Origin: Hyalella azteca
Taxonomy: Eukaryota > Arthropoda > Malacostraca > Amphipoda > Hyalellidae
Length of the DNA: 64,000 bases
Assembly: GCF_000764305.2 (NCBI RefSeq)
Contig: NW_025939632.1
Coordinates: forward strand, 344,259 to 408,258
Direction: 5' to 3'
Both the position numbers and the translations under genes were made by a program. Numbering within the stretch: the first letter of the stretch is position 1; every line of letters begins with the position of its first letter. Shown here in pieces: positions 11,501 through 23,500 of this stretch. Under the pieces are notes generated by a model, which was not told the DNA's origin, did not search any database, and was given only the letters and a program-made list of their open reading frames with translations.

Positions 11501-14500
11501 GTCAGAGAGTGGATATATTAAGCTAAGATATGAACAAAACTGAAACTTGAGTAACATTGAGTAGAGAACAAACCAAATGAACGAGCTAAACGAGCAAGTT
11601 GAGATCAAACCACTTATTAGACTCAAACAGCGCGTATACCGTCCAACGCTGGCCCGAGTTCACAGCCTTACAGAGACAAATCAAACATAAAAAAGAAACA
11701 CGAAGACATAGCAAGAATATTAGCGGAAAGGCTCTTTGTTGTTGAAATTCCGATTGTTGCACACTAAGCGCAAAAAGAACAACCACAACTATCCATTTGA
11801 AGTAGAAGATGAGAGATGAAACAGAACGGTGCGTTTAGGAGAACAGGAGAACCTGAAGAAATCATTACAGACATGACTATCCAGTAAACTTGAAGTTAAA
11901 TTAATAGCTGTCTTCTGTCAATGTCACAACTGAAGTCATCCTGTGGGTTTTGTACCGCAACTCCTGCGGAATCTGGAGCGCAATATTGCCATGACGATTA
12001 GGCATACAAGATGAATGTCAGAGGACCTGTTAGCACCTCAATAAAGGCCACGCACCGCGCAAAGAATGTCTTGCGACCATTGATGTATATATCTTCTGTT
12101 GGTATACATTACACGTTGGAATACATTCATTGTTGGTATACATTTACTGTTGTAATACATTTGCCGAGTCTCGCACGACACACTAGTATGTCGGAAGACA
12201 AAAAGAAGCCAGAAGCATGCATGGCATAAAAGAGAAGTTGTAATGGCGCAGAGGTGTACATGTACATGGATGAGACAACATACCCAATGGTGGTATGAGG
12301 GTGCAACTGGTGCTTAGGACGAGCTTGTTTCCTAGGTCTGCCCCTACGACCAGATATCCTGCCACGACTGAGTTCAGCAGAGCTCGGTCCCGGCAGAGGG
12401 CTGCCGTCGGTTATCACGAAGGATACGACACCCTCAGCAGGGCCAGCCGAAGATTTCGACATTTTCCGACCAGGCGAGGGTCGTACGGCAGATCGGCCTC
12501 CGTCGTATACGAGTTTTATGTCGGGGTCAGAGTGTATGCTAGGAGATCTACATGATGCACTAACAGCAATTGGTTTGGTTCTGAGCTTGGCAACAAATTA
12601 ATTGCTTTTGTCAAGAAACGCGTGCAGAAACAAAAAATAAATTGTCCAGAAAATCCAAATCAAATCGTACGTGTTTCAAAATTTGCCGGGTGCATTTCCA
12701 AAAATTTTTACAATAAGAAGAAATATGGGTTCGGGTAGAGCAAGCGAGTCAGTAATATGGCTTGTAAATGAAGGCGGTTCATATATTAAAAAAAAAAGAA
12801 AAAAACAAGAGAACAAATGGGATTGGCCCAAAAAGTTTTCAATTGCAATTCGATAAGTTCATTTAATGAAAAACCAAAATAAACCACAAAAAGTACCTCA
12901 AGACATGCAGAAGTGCAAGTAACGCAACGAACATTGATGGAAAACCAGGACCAAGTGGAGACTCCACAGATATAACGATTAAATAGTCAAATGAAGAGAA
13001 ATGACAAAGAAACCCAAGAATACGGACAAGGGACGAAATCAAATGTAATAATAGAAGAGACAGAAGTGGGATAAGTGTGAGTGTGAAGCGTTTAGGTGAT
13101 GGTGTGCCGGAGGTGGCGGTGCAAGGGAGATTAGTTAATTAGATTAATTGCATGATTAGTTACTAAAGCTTCAAACTTAATTGTAACAACATCGGGGCAC
13201 AGTCTACGAGCATCCAAGCTCATGTCATACTCATGTATGAGTATGTTACTCATACCCATGTCAAACATGACAGTTAGTATGTCATGTTAGTTATGACAGA
13301 CATGTGTTAATGTATGTCATGTGTTGGTGTATGTGTACATGTTAATACACATACAGACATGCGTTAGTGTATGTTAGTACGTATGTGTTAGTTATGTCAT
13401 GCCAGTTAGTAATAGTAAAATCCAATTTATAACACTAATTCACAATAATAAAGTAATCAAGATTGTGGCAAGTAAAAATAACCAGGTAACCGATTGATCG
13501 GCTTGTAAGAATGTATTTAAAAAAGCATCTGGTAGAACAGTGATAAGGTCAGAAGTTAAGGTATAATTATATAATATTATTGTAATCGTTTTTTAATTGT
13601 AATAATTGTATTACAATTACAATTGCATAATACAATTAAGAAATTTTGTGACTGTGACTTACATCTGTCTTACATCTTATAAAAGCTCTAAAGCCCCTAC
13701 AAATCTAATCTATATTCACACAATTGAAGATAATACTTCTCGATGAACTAAAATACATACAAAATATAGAGAACACTCACCTCACACCGTTGTTCACTTT
13801 GAGACACCAAAATATCGACAATGAAATAATGAGTGCGGTATAGTTAATAATGAAATAATAATAAATATTTAATAATGAGTGAGGCTATCCCTAATGAAGA
13901 AACGTTGGAGCTAAATAAACACAGTAAAAGGGATACCCCGTAACTTGAAGTGCACGGTACTGACTGTAGGTTTAGATGGCAGGGGCCATACTTTCAAAAC
14001 TCGCTAAGTGAACGTAAGTACTTACGCTCTATTTTCTTGTCTATGATTAAGTGAACGTAAGTACTTACGCTCTATTTTCTTGTCTATGATTGGTGGATTT
14101 TGCTTGAAAGGCCGTCAATGATTGGCTGATGAACTTACGATCTCTTAACTTTTTTGAAAGTATAGGCCCAGATCAATAAATGCAAATGGAAACTTGTTTA
14201 ATATACCTGTTTGATCGCAGTAGTAAGATGGAAACACCGAGAATTCAATGAGGCAATATGCTAACAAGTTTATTGATTATACGGCACAGAAGCGTCGAAC
14301 AGCGAAGAGTCTTGGGTAATAAAATTTGTGAATCATTTCAAAGCGTTGTGAACATCATTACTATTGCGAATTAAATCATGAATATGAATACTGAGCCAAA
14401 TAAGTCGGAGACAACATTCGGCAGTGTTTTTTTGCGATGAATTTCTCCAGTGATAATTCCTTTTAGATACCCGTTCGTGGATAAATATTTATTATGCTCT

Positions 14501-17500
14501 TTTATTTCATCAATAAACAGAATGAACATAAGATTTAATAAAATCAATAAACAAACGACTCCAGGGGCCATACTTTCAAAACTCTCTAAGTGAACGTAAG
14601 TACTTACGCTCTATTTTCTTGTCTATGATTGGTGGATTTGGCTTGAAAGGCCGTCAATGATTGGCTGATGAACTTACGATCTCTTAACTTTTTTAGAAAG
14701 TATAGGCCCAGGCCTATGCAAAGCTACCAATAATTAGGGAAGAATTTCTCGCAGCATCTATTCAAGTGCCACTGAAACGTCTTAATTATTTAAGAAGGCG
14801 GCGGGAACTGTTTCCTCAGATATAGTGTGCGATTCCTGGAAAAAATGTTGTTCCATACAATTGAACTACAACGCGACCGACAAGACCGAACTTCAATACA
14901 ATTGACAAGACCGAATTACTATAGAATTGACAAGGCCAAGGTCCAATATACAATTGACAAGACCGAAGTAAAAATACAATTGAGAAGACCGAAGTACAAT
15001 ACAATAGAAAAGACCGAAGTACAATACACGTGAGAAGACTGATATACAATACAATTGAGAAGACCGAAGTAAAAATACCTTTGAGAAGACCGAAGTACAA
15101 TACAATTGAGAAGACCGAAGTACGTCACCACATACATCATGTACGTCACCACATACATCATGTACGTCACCACATACATCATGCACGTCACCACATACAT
15201 CATGTACGTCACCACATACATTATGCACGTCACCACATACATCATGTACGCTACAGCAAAGATAAGAAACGAAATATTTTGGTTTTCATGAGATCAAAGG
15301 AGGTAGTGCGGTGACTACAGGCACTAAAACTGGCAACGTTTCATATTTTGTTCACATTTCAACTTTAAAAACGAACATAAATCTTAGCAAAGTGCAAAAA
15401 AACACTAGACATTTGCCACACGTTATCGAGACATCAGCCTGGCTTATACTTTCAAAAAAAGTTAAGAGATCGTAAGTTCATCAGCCAATCATTGACGGCC
15501 TTTCAAGCAAAATCCACCAATCATAGACAAGAAAATAGAGCGTAAGTACTTACGTTCACTATACTTTCAAAAAAAGTTAAGAGATCGTAAGTTCATCAGC
15601 CAATCATTGACGGCCTTTCAAGCAAAATCCACCAATCATAGACAAGAAGAAAATAGAGCGTAAGTACTTACGTTCACTTAGCGAGTTTTGAAAGTATGGC
15701 TGCAGAGGGCAATGTTCTCTTATTCGTACATCAGAGTTGGATGAACGAGTTTAACCCTCTACCACCTGACACGAGTAACCGGAGCAATATTGTCACGCGC
15801 CTACCTCCTAAAAAGGATACGTTCTAGTGAGCGCAAAATGACTTGCACTGATGGTTGCCGCCACGTACGATAACTTTAAAATGTTCTCTGTTGCGTACTA
15901 ACGTCCTCAGGTTGCTACACTCAATAGTTTACGTATAATTCAAGTTGAAAGTTACTTTAAAATGTTCTCTGTTGCGTACTAACGTCCTCAGGTTGCTACA
16001 CTCAATAGTTTACGTATAATTTAAGTTTAAAGTTATGTTCCTGGTGTCATAATTTAAAAACTCGCTAAGTTAACGTAAGTACTTACGCTCTATTTTCTTG
16101 TCTATGATTGGTGGATTTGGCTTGAAAGACCGTCAATGATTGGCTGATGAACTTACGACCTCTTAACTTTTTTTGCAAGTATAGGCCCAGAAGAGTGACA
16201 TACGGCGGTAGAGGGTTAAGCAAGCATGCACTCACAATTCACAATCATTTTTCCAAACTTACGATCTCTCAACATTTTTTTTTTTTTTGAAAGTATGGGC
16301 CCAGCGGTTTTCACAACCATTTTGCCAGCACAACACGGGACGATAGATTAAATAAAGTGTATAAGGCACACCACACAGCCACCTTAGCTGCGGACGTCAT
16401 TTGGGACGAGGGTTGTTTCTCCTATATTTGCGACTTGAGATCAAGATTTTTAAATCTAAAACTTGGACACACAAGAAAAAATTTTCCCGACAAACACTCC
16501 TATAAAAAAACGATCGTATTGATTATTAGGAGACAAATGCGTGTCTGAAAGACAAGTCCATTATATTCTACGTATGTTCTCAGGTTACTGTTATAAATAT
16601 TGCTTCATTATTGCTCTCGTTAATATAAATACAAGTCAATAGAGTGATTATTTGGACATTTGATTTAAGGTTCAAATTGGAAGCTTTGCACGGCACGAGC
16701 ACTAGAACATGGCAATGAATGTTCTCTAATTCGAAGTCCTTAAAAGCTGTCAAGTAATTAAAACACTAATCTCATTAAAATCTAATCTTAGTGAGCAAAT
16801 CTTAGACGTTAATTTAGAGGTCGTAATTCAAATTTAGTCAGCGTCATGGCCCAGAACTTGGACCCAGACACGTGCAGAGCAAGCCATGGCCCAGAACTTG
16901 GACCCAGACACGTGCAGAGCAAGTCATGGCAATCGGGCTGGTCATCAACTCACCCATTGTTATCACGTAACTCACCCATTGTTATCGGGCTGGTCATCAA
17001 CTCACCTGTTGTTATCACGTAACTCACCCATTGTTATCGGGCTGGTCATCAACTCACCCGTTGTTATCGGGCTGGTCATCAACTCACCCATTGTTATCGG
17101 GCTGGTCATCAACTCACCCATTGTTATCGGGCTGGTCATCAACTCACCCATTGTTATCAGGCTGGTCATCAACTCACTCGTTGTTATCCGGCTGGTCATC
17201 AATTCACCCGTTGTTATCGGGCTGGTCATCAACTCACCCGTTGTTATCAGGCTGGTCAACTCACCCATTGTTATCATGTAACTCACCCGTTCTTATCGGG
17301 CTGGTCATCCCTGGTCTGGCGCTGGGCCGAGCTCAGGAAGGCAGAGAGGCGTGAGGGGGACGAGGCTCCATTGGGGGTCATGTGGCCCCCTGGCCCATCC
17401 CCCGGGGCCCCGCCCAGCCCGTTCTGGTCCGGGTGAGGGCTGCCACCCAGCTTACCATCTTCTGTAATTTGTATTTGTTAATAAGTTTATTACAAATGCA

Positions 17501-20500
17501 GAGAACAGCAATTTTTAAATACCATCTTCTGGAATTTATATTAGTTAATAATCTAGATAATCTACATTAAAAATTAAAAATTACTTATCTCATACACAGA
17601 GATTAGCAATTTTTAAAATTCAATTGTTGCATCTATTAGAGATTATTAATTTTTTGTTAAAGTATTCATTTTTACTACTCAACAGTCTAATGACCATTCC
17701 AAGAATTCAGTCTGAATATGAATAGCATTATTATCACTCTCCTAAAAACACACACCTATCGTCTCCATGTTTTAATGAAACTAATAAGAGCAGAACTTAC
17801 AAACCCATAAATTATACTATAAATTCAAATATAAAGCTAATAAGTCACCAATTATTTTATGAATAAAATGCTGGGTGAACAGTGATCATAATAAAAATTT
17901 CTAGTAATCTCAATTTGGGCATATAGTTCTCGTAAAATAATAATAGCAGACAATTATTTTGCTCATTAAAAGATTTTATTTGAGATTAAACAAAAATGTG
18001 CCTAAGACAAAAATGTGCCTAAGTTCTATCTTGATTAAGCAGAAAGAATATGTACGGTATTTGTATGTACACACATCGGTATTTGTATGTACACACATCG
18101 GTATTTGTATGTACATACACGGTATTTGTATGTAACACCGTGTTGAAACAAGCTTATTCTGCCTTCTGATACTAACTTATTTGTATGTAATACACATTCT
18201 TTACGTAAGTAGAGTAATAATGTGTAAGAATAATAATACCTATGCAAGTAGAGTAATAATATACATATAAGAATAATAATACCTATGTGAGAACAATATC
18301 CTTAAAGATTGCTTCACAAACCATTCAAGTCAGGTAGCATAGGAGGAAGATGTTCATGGATGTGCAGAGGCCGGGACAGAATTTCTCGACTCCCCGGCTT
18401 AAGGAAATTCAGTTCACTTGATCTTGGGATCGGGAACTTTGGGATCGGGTCTGGGAAAGGAACGCTGTCCACGGTGCTTGTGAACTCTTCCAGCTCAGGC
18501 AAGGAAACTTTCATCTCCAGGAACGCATAGCTGAGATCACTCAGAGTTGGCATGGTTCGGTTGTCTGAAAATATCAGTTAGGAGTTAATGAGTTGTTCTA
18601 AAAATTGACAAAATTTTTAATGTTTGAGAGTACAATTCAAGTGCTGGCTGAAAAAATGATATGAAACTTGTCAAAATATGTTTTTTTTTCAGTAAACCCT
18701 TTATATTTGATTTTTGTTACAGGCATTTTTTACAAATATTCAACATTTTATACAACTTTAATCAAGAAAAAATCAGGGAGATGTTGAAAAAAATCAGGCA
18801 TATGTTGAAAAAATCAGGCAGATGTTGAAAAAAATCAGGCATATGTTGAAACAATCAGGCATATGTTGAAAAATCAGGCATATGTTGAAAAAATCAGGCA
18901 GACGTTGAAATAATCAGGCATATGTTGAAAAAATCAGGCATATGTTGAAAAAAATCAGGCATATGTTAAAACAATCAGGCATATGTTGAAAAAATCAGGC
19001 AGGGAAGTCACTAGTTGATAGCTCACCATGCTCAGCATATCTGTGCGTGAGGACGGCCGTCTCTCTCAGGTAGCGGTGCAGGAGGTCTGTGAGCACCTCC
19101 AGGGGCATTGCACAAATTCCCTGTAATTTTTTTGCATTAGAATTGACATTTACCTAAATGACAAATAGATAGCAGAGCATATTCCTGTCTCTTATACACA
19201 TCTAGATGTGTATAAGAGACAGGTGGTGCTAACCCGACACTGTCCCGCTGTAGTGCTGGGTGAGTGGTGCTAACCCGACACTGTCCCGCTGTAGTGCTGG
19301 GTGAGTGGTGCTAACATCACACTGTCACGCTGTAGTGCTGGGTGAGTGGAGCTAACATCACACTGTCCTGCTGTAGTGCTGGGTGAGTGGAGCTAACATC
19401 ACACTGTCCCGCTGTAGTGCTGGGTGAGTGGAGCTGACATCACACTGTCATGCTGGATTACTGAAGCTAATGACCCAAAAGTGTAAAGTAAATAGTTAAA
19501 AATAAATTGTACCAACATCTTCAATGATCATCTTATGTTTTTCAGTCATCACAATACTGATTCTTCACAAGCATTATAATGTTATTTCTCGAGCGCCTAG
19601 TGACGTACGGTAGTAGCTAGCTTGTGCAATAATTGATGATGAAGTTACAAGTGTCACTAGATAACACTTATGCAAACATTGCTTGTGTTGTAAGCACCAC
19701 AATGTAACCCCTGCACCAACATGCCATGTGTTGCAGGCGCCACAACATGCCATGTGTTGCAGGCGCCACAACATGCCATGTGTTGCAGGCGCCACAACAT
19801 GCCATGTGTTGGGCGCCACAAAGGCAAGACGGCGCAGGAGCTGTCTCTTATACACATCTAGACGTGCAGAGCAAGTCATGGCCCAGAACTTGGACCCAGA
19901 CACGTGCAGAGCAAGTCATGGCACAGAACTTGGACCCAGACACGCAAACAGTGCGCCACGCCCAGGGTTAAGAAGAGAACTAAGTAAATTATACTAAAAT
20001 ACCTTTCAATTCAATTTTTTCAAATGTCTAACATTATAAATTTAATTCTGTACTATACACGACACAATAATTTCTATAGATATAGAGTGATAAATGCTTG
20101 CGAACCCTGCAGCGGTGTACAATAATATTGTTCCGTTAATACTATACATAAGTTATAACTTGGAAATACAATACTAGGGCCATACTTTCAAAACTCGCTA
20201 AGTGAACGTAAGTACTTACGCTCTATTTTCTTGTCTATGATTGGTGGATTTTGCTTGAAAGGCCGTCAATGATTGGCTGATGAACTTCCGATCTCTTAAC
20301 TTTTTTGAAAGTATTGGCCCTGGGCATGTCAATTTTGATTACCCTTGGCTTAGGTGGCCACTTGTTAATTGAAATTTCGTTGCAACAAACGGGAAAGCAG
20401 GTAACGAGAGTAGGCATCTCGCCAGTCAAACTTCATTTAGTTGATTAGAAATTACATTAAAACGAAATTTGTTCCAAAAAGTTAGACAGAAGAGACGACA

Positions 20501-23500
20501 ACGTTAGTAAAACCACATCGAGATTATTTTCAATAAAACGATGCGTTCATTTGACCTAGTAGGAACAACAGCACAGAATTTCGTTCGTCTCCTGAGGCTC
20601 CTAGTTTGTTTAGGGAGAACGACTGAGCACAATTTCTCCGCATGCCTAGTGCGTATAATTTATGTAATTTTAAATGACTTTTCATTATTCTTATAAAAGG
20701 AATAAACCTAGAACTGATGATAGTTGTGCCGCAAGGAAAAACAAATCAAGGATAGGCCATCAGTCCAGGCACACAAAACCTGCTTCAGCTTGTAGAGGAA
20801 TAGCCACAGAAGTTAGCGAAGGAATGACTAAAAAAGAAGCTTTGAGTGTTGCTTCAGCTTCAAAAGCTGTCAAAGGAATGACTAACAAAGAAGCTTTGAG
20901 ACTTGCTTCAGCTTCAAAAGCTGTCAAAGGAATGGCAAAAAAAGAAGCTAAGAGTGTTGCTTCAGCTTCAAAAGCTTCCAGAGAACTGACCACAGAAGCT
21001 GTACATTGTACAAGTTATGACCACAACAGCCCTTCATGTGATGACCACGAGCGGCAATTAACATCATATTCATGACTTATTTGATGATCCTTAGCAGCCA
21101 TATAAGTCACAAATGGATGAAGGATTTATGACCACAACAGCTCTTCATGTGATGACCACGAGCGGATATATACATCATATTCATGACTAATTTGATGATC
21201 CTTAGCAGCCATGTAAGTCACAAATGAATGATGGATTGTGACGCAGCAGCAGAACATCATATTCATGACTTATTTGATGATCCATAGCAGCCATGTAAGT
21301 CACAAATGAATGAAGGACTGTGACGCAGCAGCAGAACATCATATTCATGATTAATTTGATGATCCATAGCAGCCATATAAGTCACAAATGAATGAAGGAT
21401 TGTGACGCAGCAGCAGCAGAGAAGATCATCGGTATCTGTGAGAGATGGTCCGCACGCGCGACGACACTCTCCTCCCACTCTCATGAGCATCACTGCAACA
21501 AACAGACACACACCAACACCGAGGTTAGCACTTGTCATCAACAACCAACACGTCCTATATTAATCACTAGTTAGCAACTTGTACGTGCTTCATTATTGAC
21601 TAGTTGGCAACTTGTACGGGTTTTATTATTGACTAGTTGGCAACTTGTACGGGCCTTATTATTGACTAGTTGGCAACTTGTATGGGCTTTATTATTGACT
21701 AGTTGGCAACTTGCACGGGCTTTATTATTGACTAGTTGGCAACTTGCACGGGCTTAATTATTGACTAGTTGGCAACTTGTACGGGCTTAATTATTGACTA
21801 GTTAGCAACTTGCACTCGTTTTATTAATGACTAGTTGGCCACCAGAACGTGGTATTGTAATGATTAATTGTTAACTAGCCTGTGGTATAACATTGACCAT
21901 TTAGCAACCAGAACATGGTGTATTAATTCTCTTAGTTAGCAGCCAGTATGTTATAAAAGAGTACTGGCAATCACCAGCACGCGGTTTAGTAAATACTAAT
22001 AGGCAACCACCAGCATGTGTTGTGGTAGACTAGTTGGCAACCACAACACGTGGTTAAATAAATAATAGATACTCGGCGTCAAGACAAATCTAGAGACCGG
22101 TAAGCGGTCCAATTGCAATGAGGACTAAAGTTGAAATATTAAACAATATGTTGCCTTTATTTGGGGCCTTTAAATTGGCTGGAAGTGATGGAAGTGTTGG
22201 TGTTTTCCCAAGTGCTAACCCAAGGCGTTTAATGCAGCCTGTACAACAAACACACACACTTGCAACAAGGAAATATCGTCCCATCAAACTTACATACTCA
22301 AAATTCACAGTCATAAACACGACACAAATAACGAGGACGCAGCTTTGCAACGGCCACACAGAAGATTCAGCACGATGAATTCGTTTAAACTTTACGACCA
22401 AAAAGATCGCAACAAACATGATCTGATCAAACCGAAAAGACTTTACCAACAAAGCTCTAGAAATATCCCAACATCCGAAAACAGCAGCTCGGCAGATGAG
22501 TGTGAACGTCTCTATTAACGGAAAATTTACAAATTTTTATTTGACAAAAAGCGAAAAAGTCAAGATATTTGCAAACGATCGAGAGTAGTGAGAAGGAGGC
22601 AATACATATCATGTTACCTTGATTCAAGTCTCCATCACTGGTAGATATCAAACAAACTTTTAAGGGGAGTAAAGGAAAAAATTCCCAACCCAGAAACCCC
22701 ACACCAATTAAGGAGAGACTGAGTGCTTCGAAGCAGAAATAAGTTGTACAAGAGTGGGAGCAATATTACTGTACAGCAGCAATCAAGTATTGATAGTATT
22801 TACAAGAACGCGTATATTCAAAGCGATTCTACAACAGCGTAGCCTGGGGCTGCTACGTCCGGATGACATACCAAGGATAATAAATAATAAGGTTGACCAC
22901 TAAGCGGACCATGTACATGTCAAACTAAGGTCATTATGTGAGCACAATACTACGTGTACCATTTGAAACGAGTACCACAATCCAGTGCTGGTGCCTATTG
23001 ATGAACTGGATGAGGTATGATTGGTTGTTGTCAACCACACGAATATATGGAATTATTGTAAAAACCCATTGGAAACCTGAGTGAGAAATGACGTAGAGAC
23101 TGTTCCAAAAATAATAATAATAAGAAGTGGGAAAATTACGACTAGGGATATGTTTCTGGTAATCCGTGACAATAAAAACATAAATTTAAGCTGGATGTCC
23201 GCAGGATCTCGACACCAATGACGAATGTAGAATTGAAAAGGACAGCGTAGTACCTATTGTATTATTGAACACTCCTGCACACACACAACACCCTTGTTAG
23301 AACACCAACACATGCATCACTTCCTTAACGCCCTCATCACAGTTGATGGTGACTAAAGCAGTCGTGTTGCCAACACTTGTGAGCCGTTCTCCTCTCGCTC
23401 GTATCATTGCTGATGGATTAACTGAGGCATTAGGAGCAACTGCATGAAGAAACTACATGACAGTGTCATGACAGTCATGTGTGAACATGACAGTGTTGGC

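Larger units (their letters stand above)
12560..16845. other. TAF3 intron 6 (left part): MITE cluster and minisatellites
   Basis: Besides the MITE copies: TG-rich ATGTTAGT-type sequence at 13200-13400; 24-27-bp units (AAGACCGAAGTACAATACAA) at 14870-15115; 21-bp units (CATCATGTACGTCACCACATA class) at 15116-15250; an 81-bp duplication at 15871-16035. No exon found. Confidence 0.6.

Noticed and set aside
17002..17286. Repetitive ORFs on both strands over the 30-bp arrays (also 28.75-29.1 kb)
   Set aside because: 30 bp is a multiple of three, so any stop-free frame of the unit stays open; no start context or partner exon.
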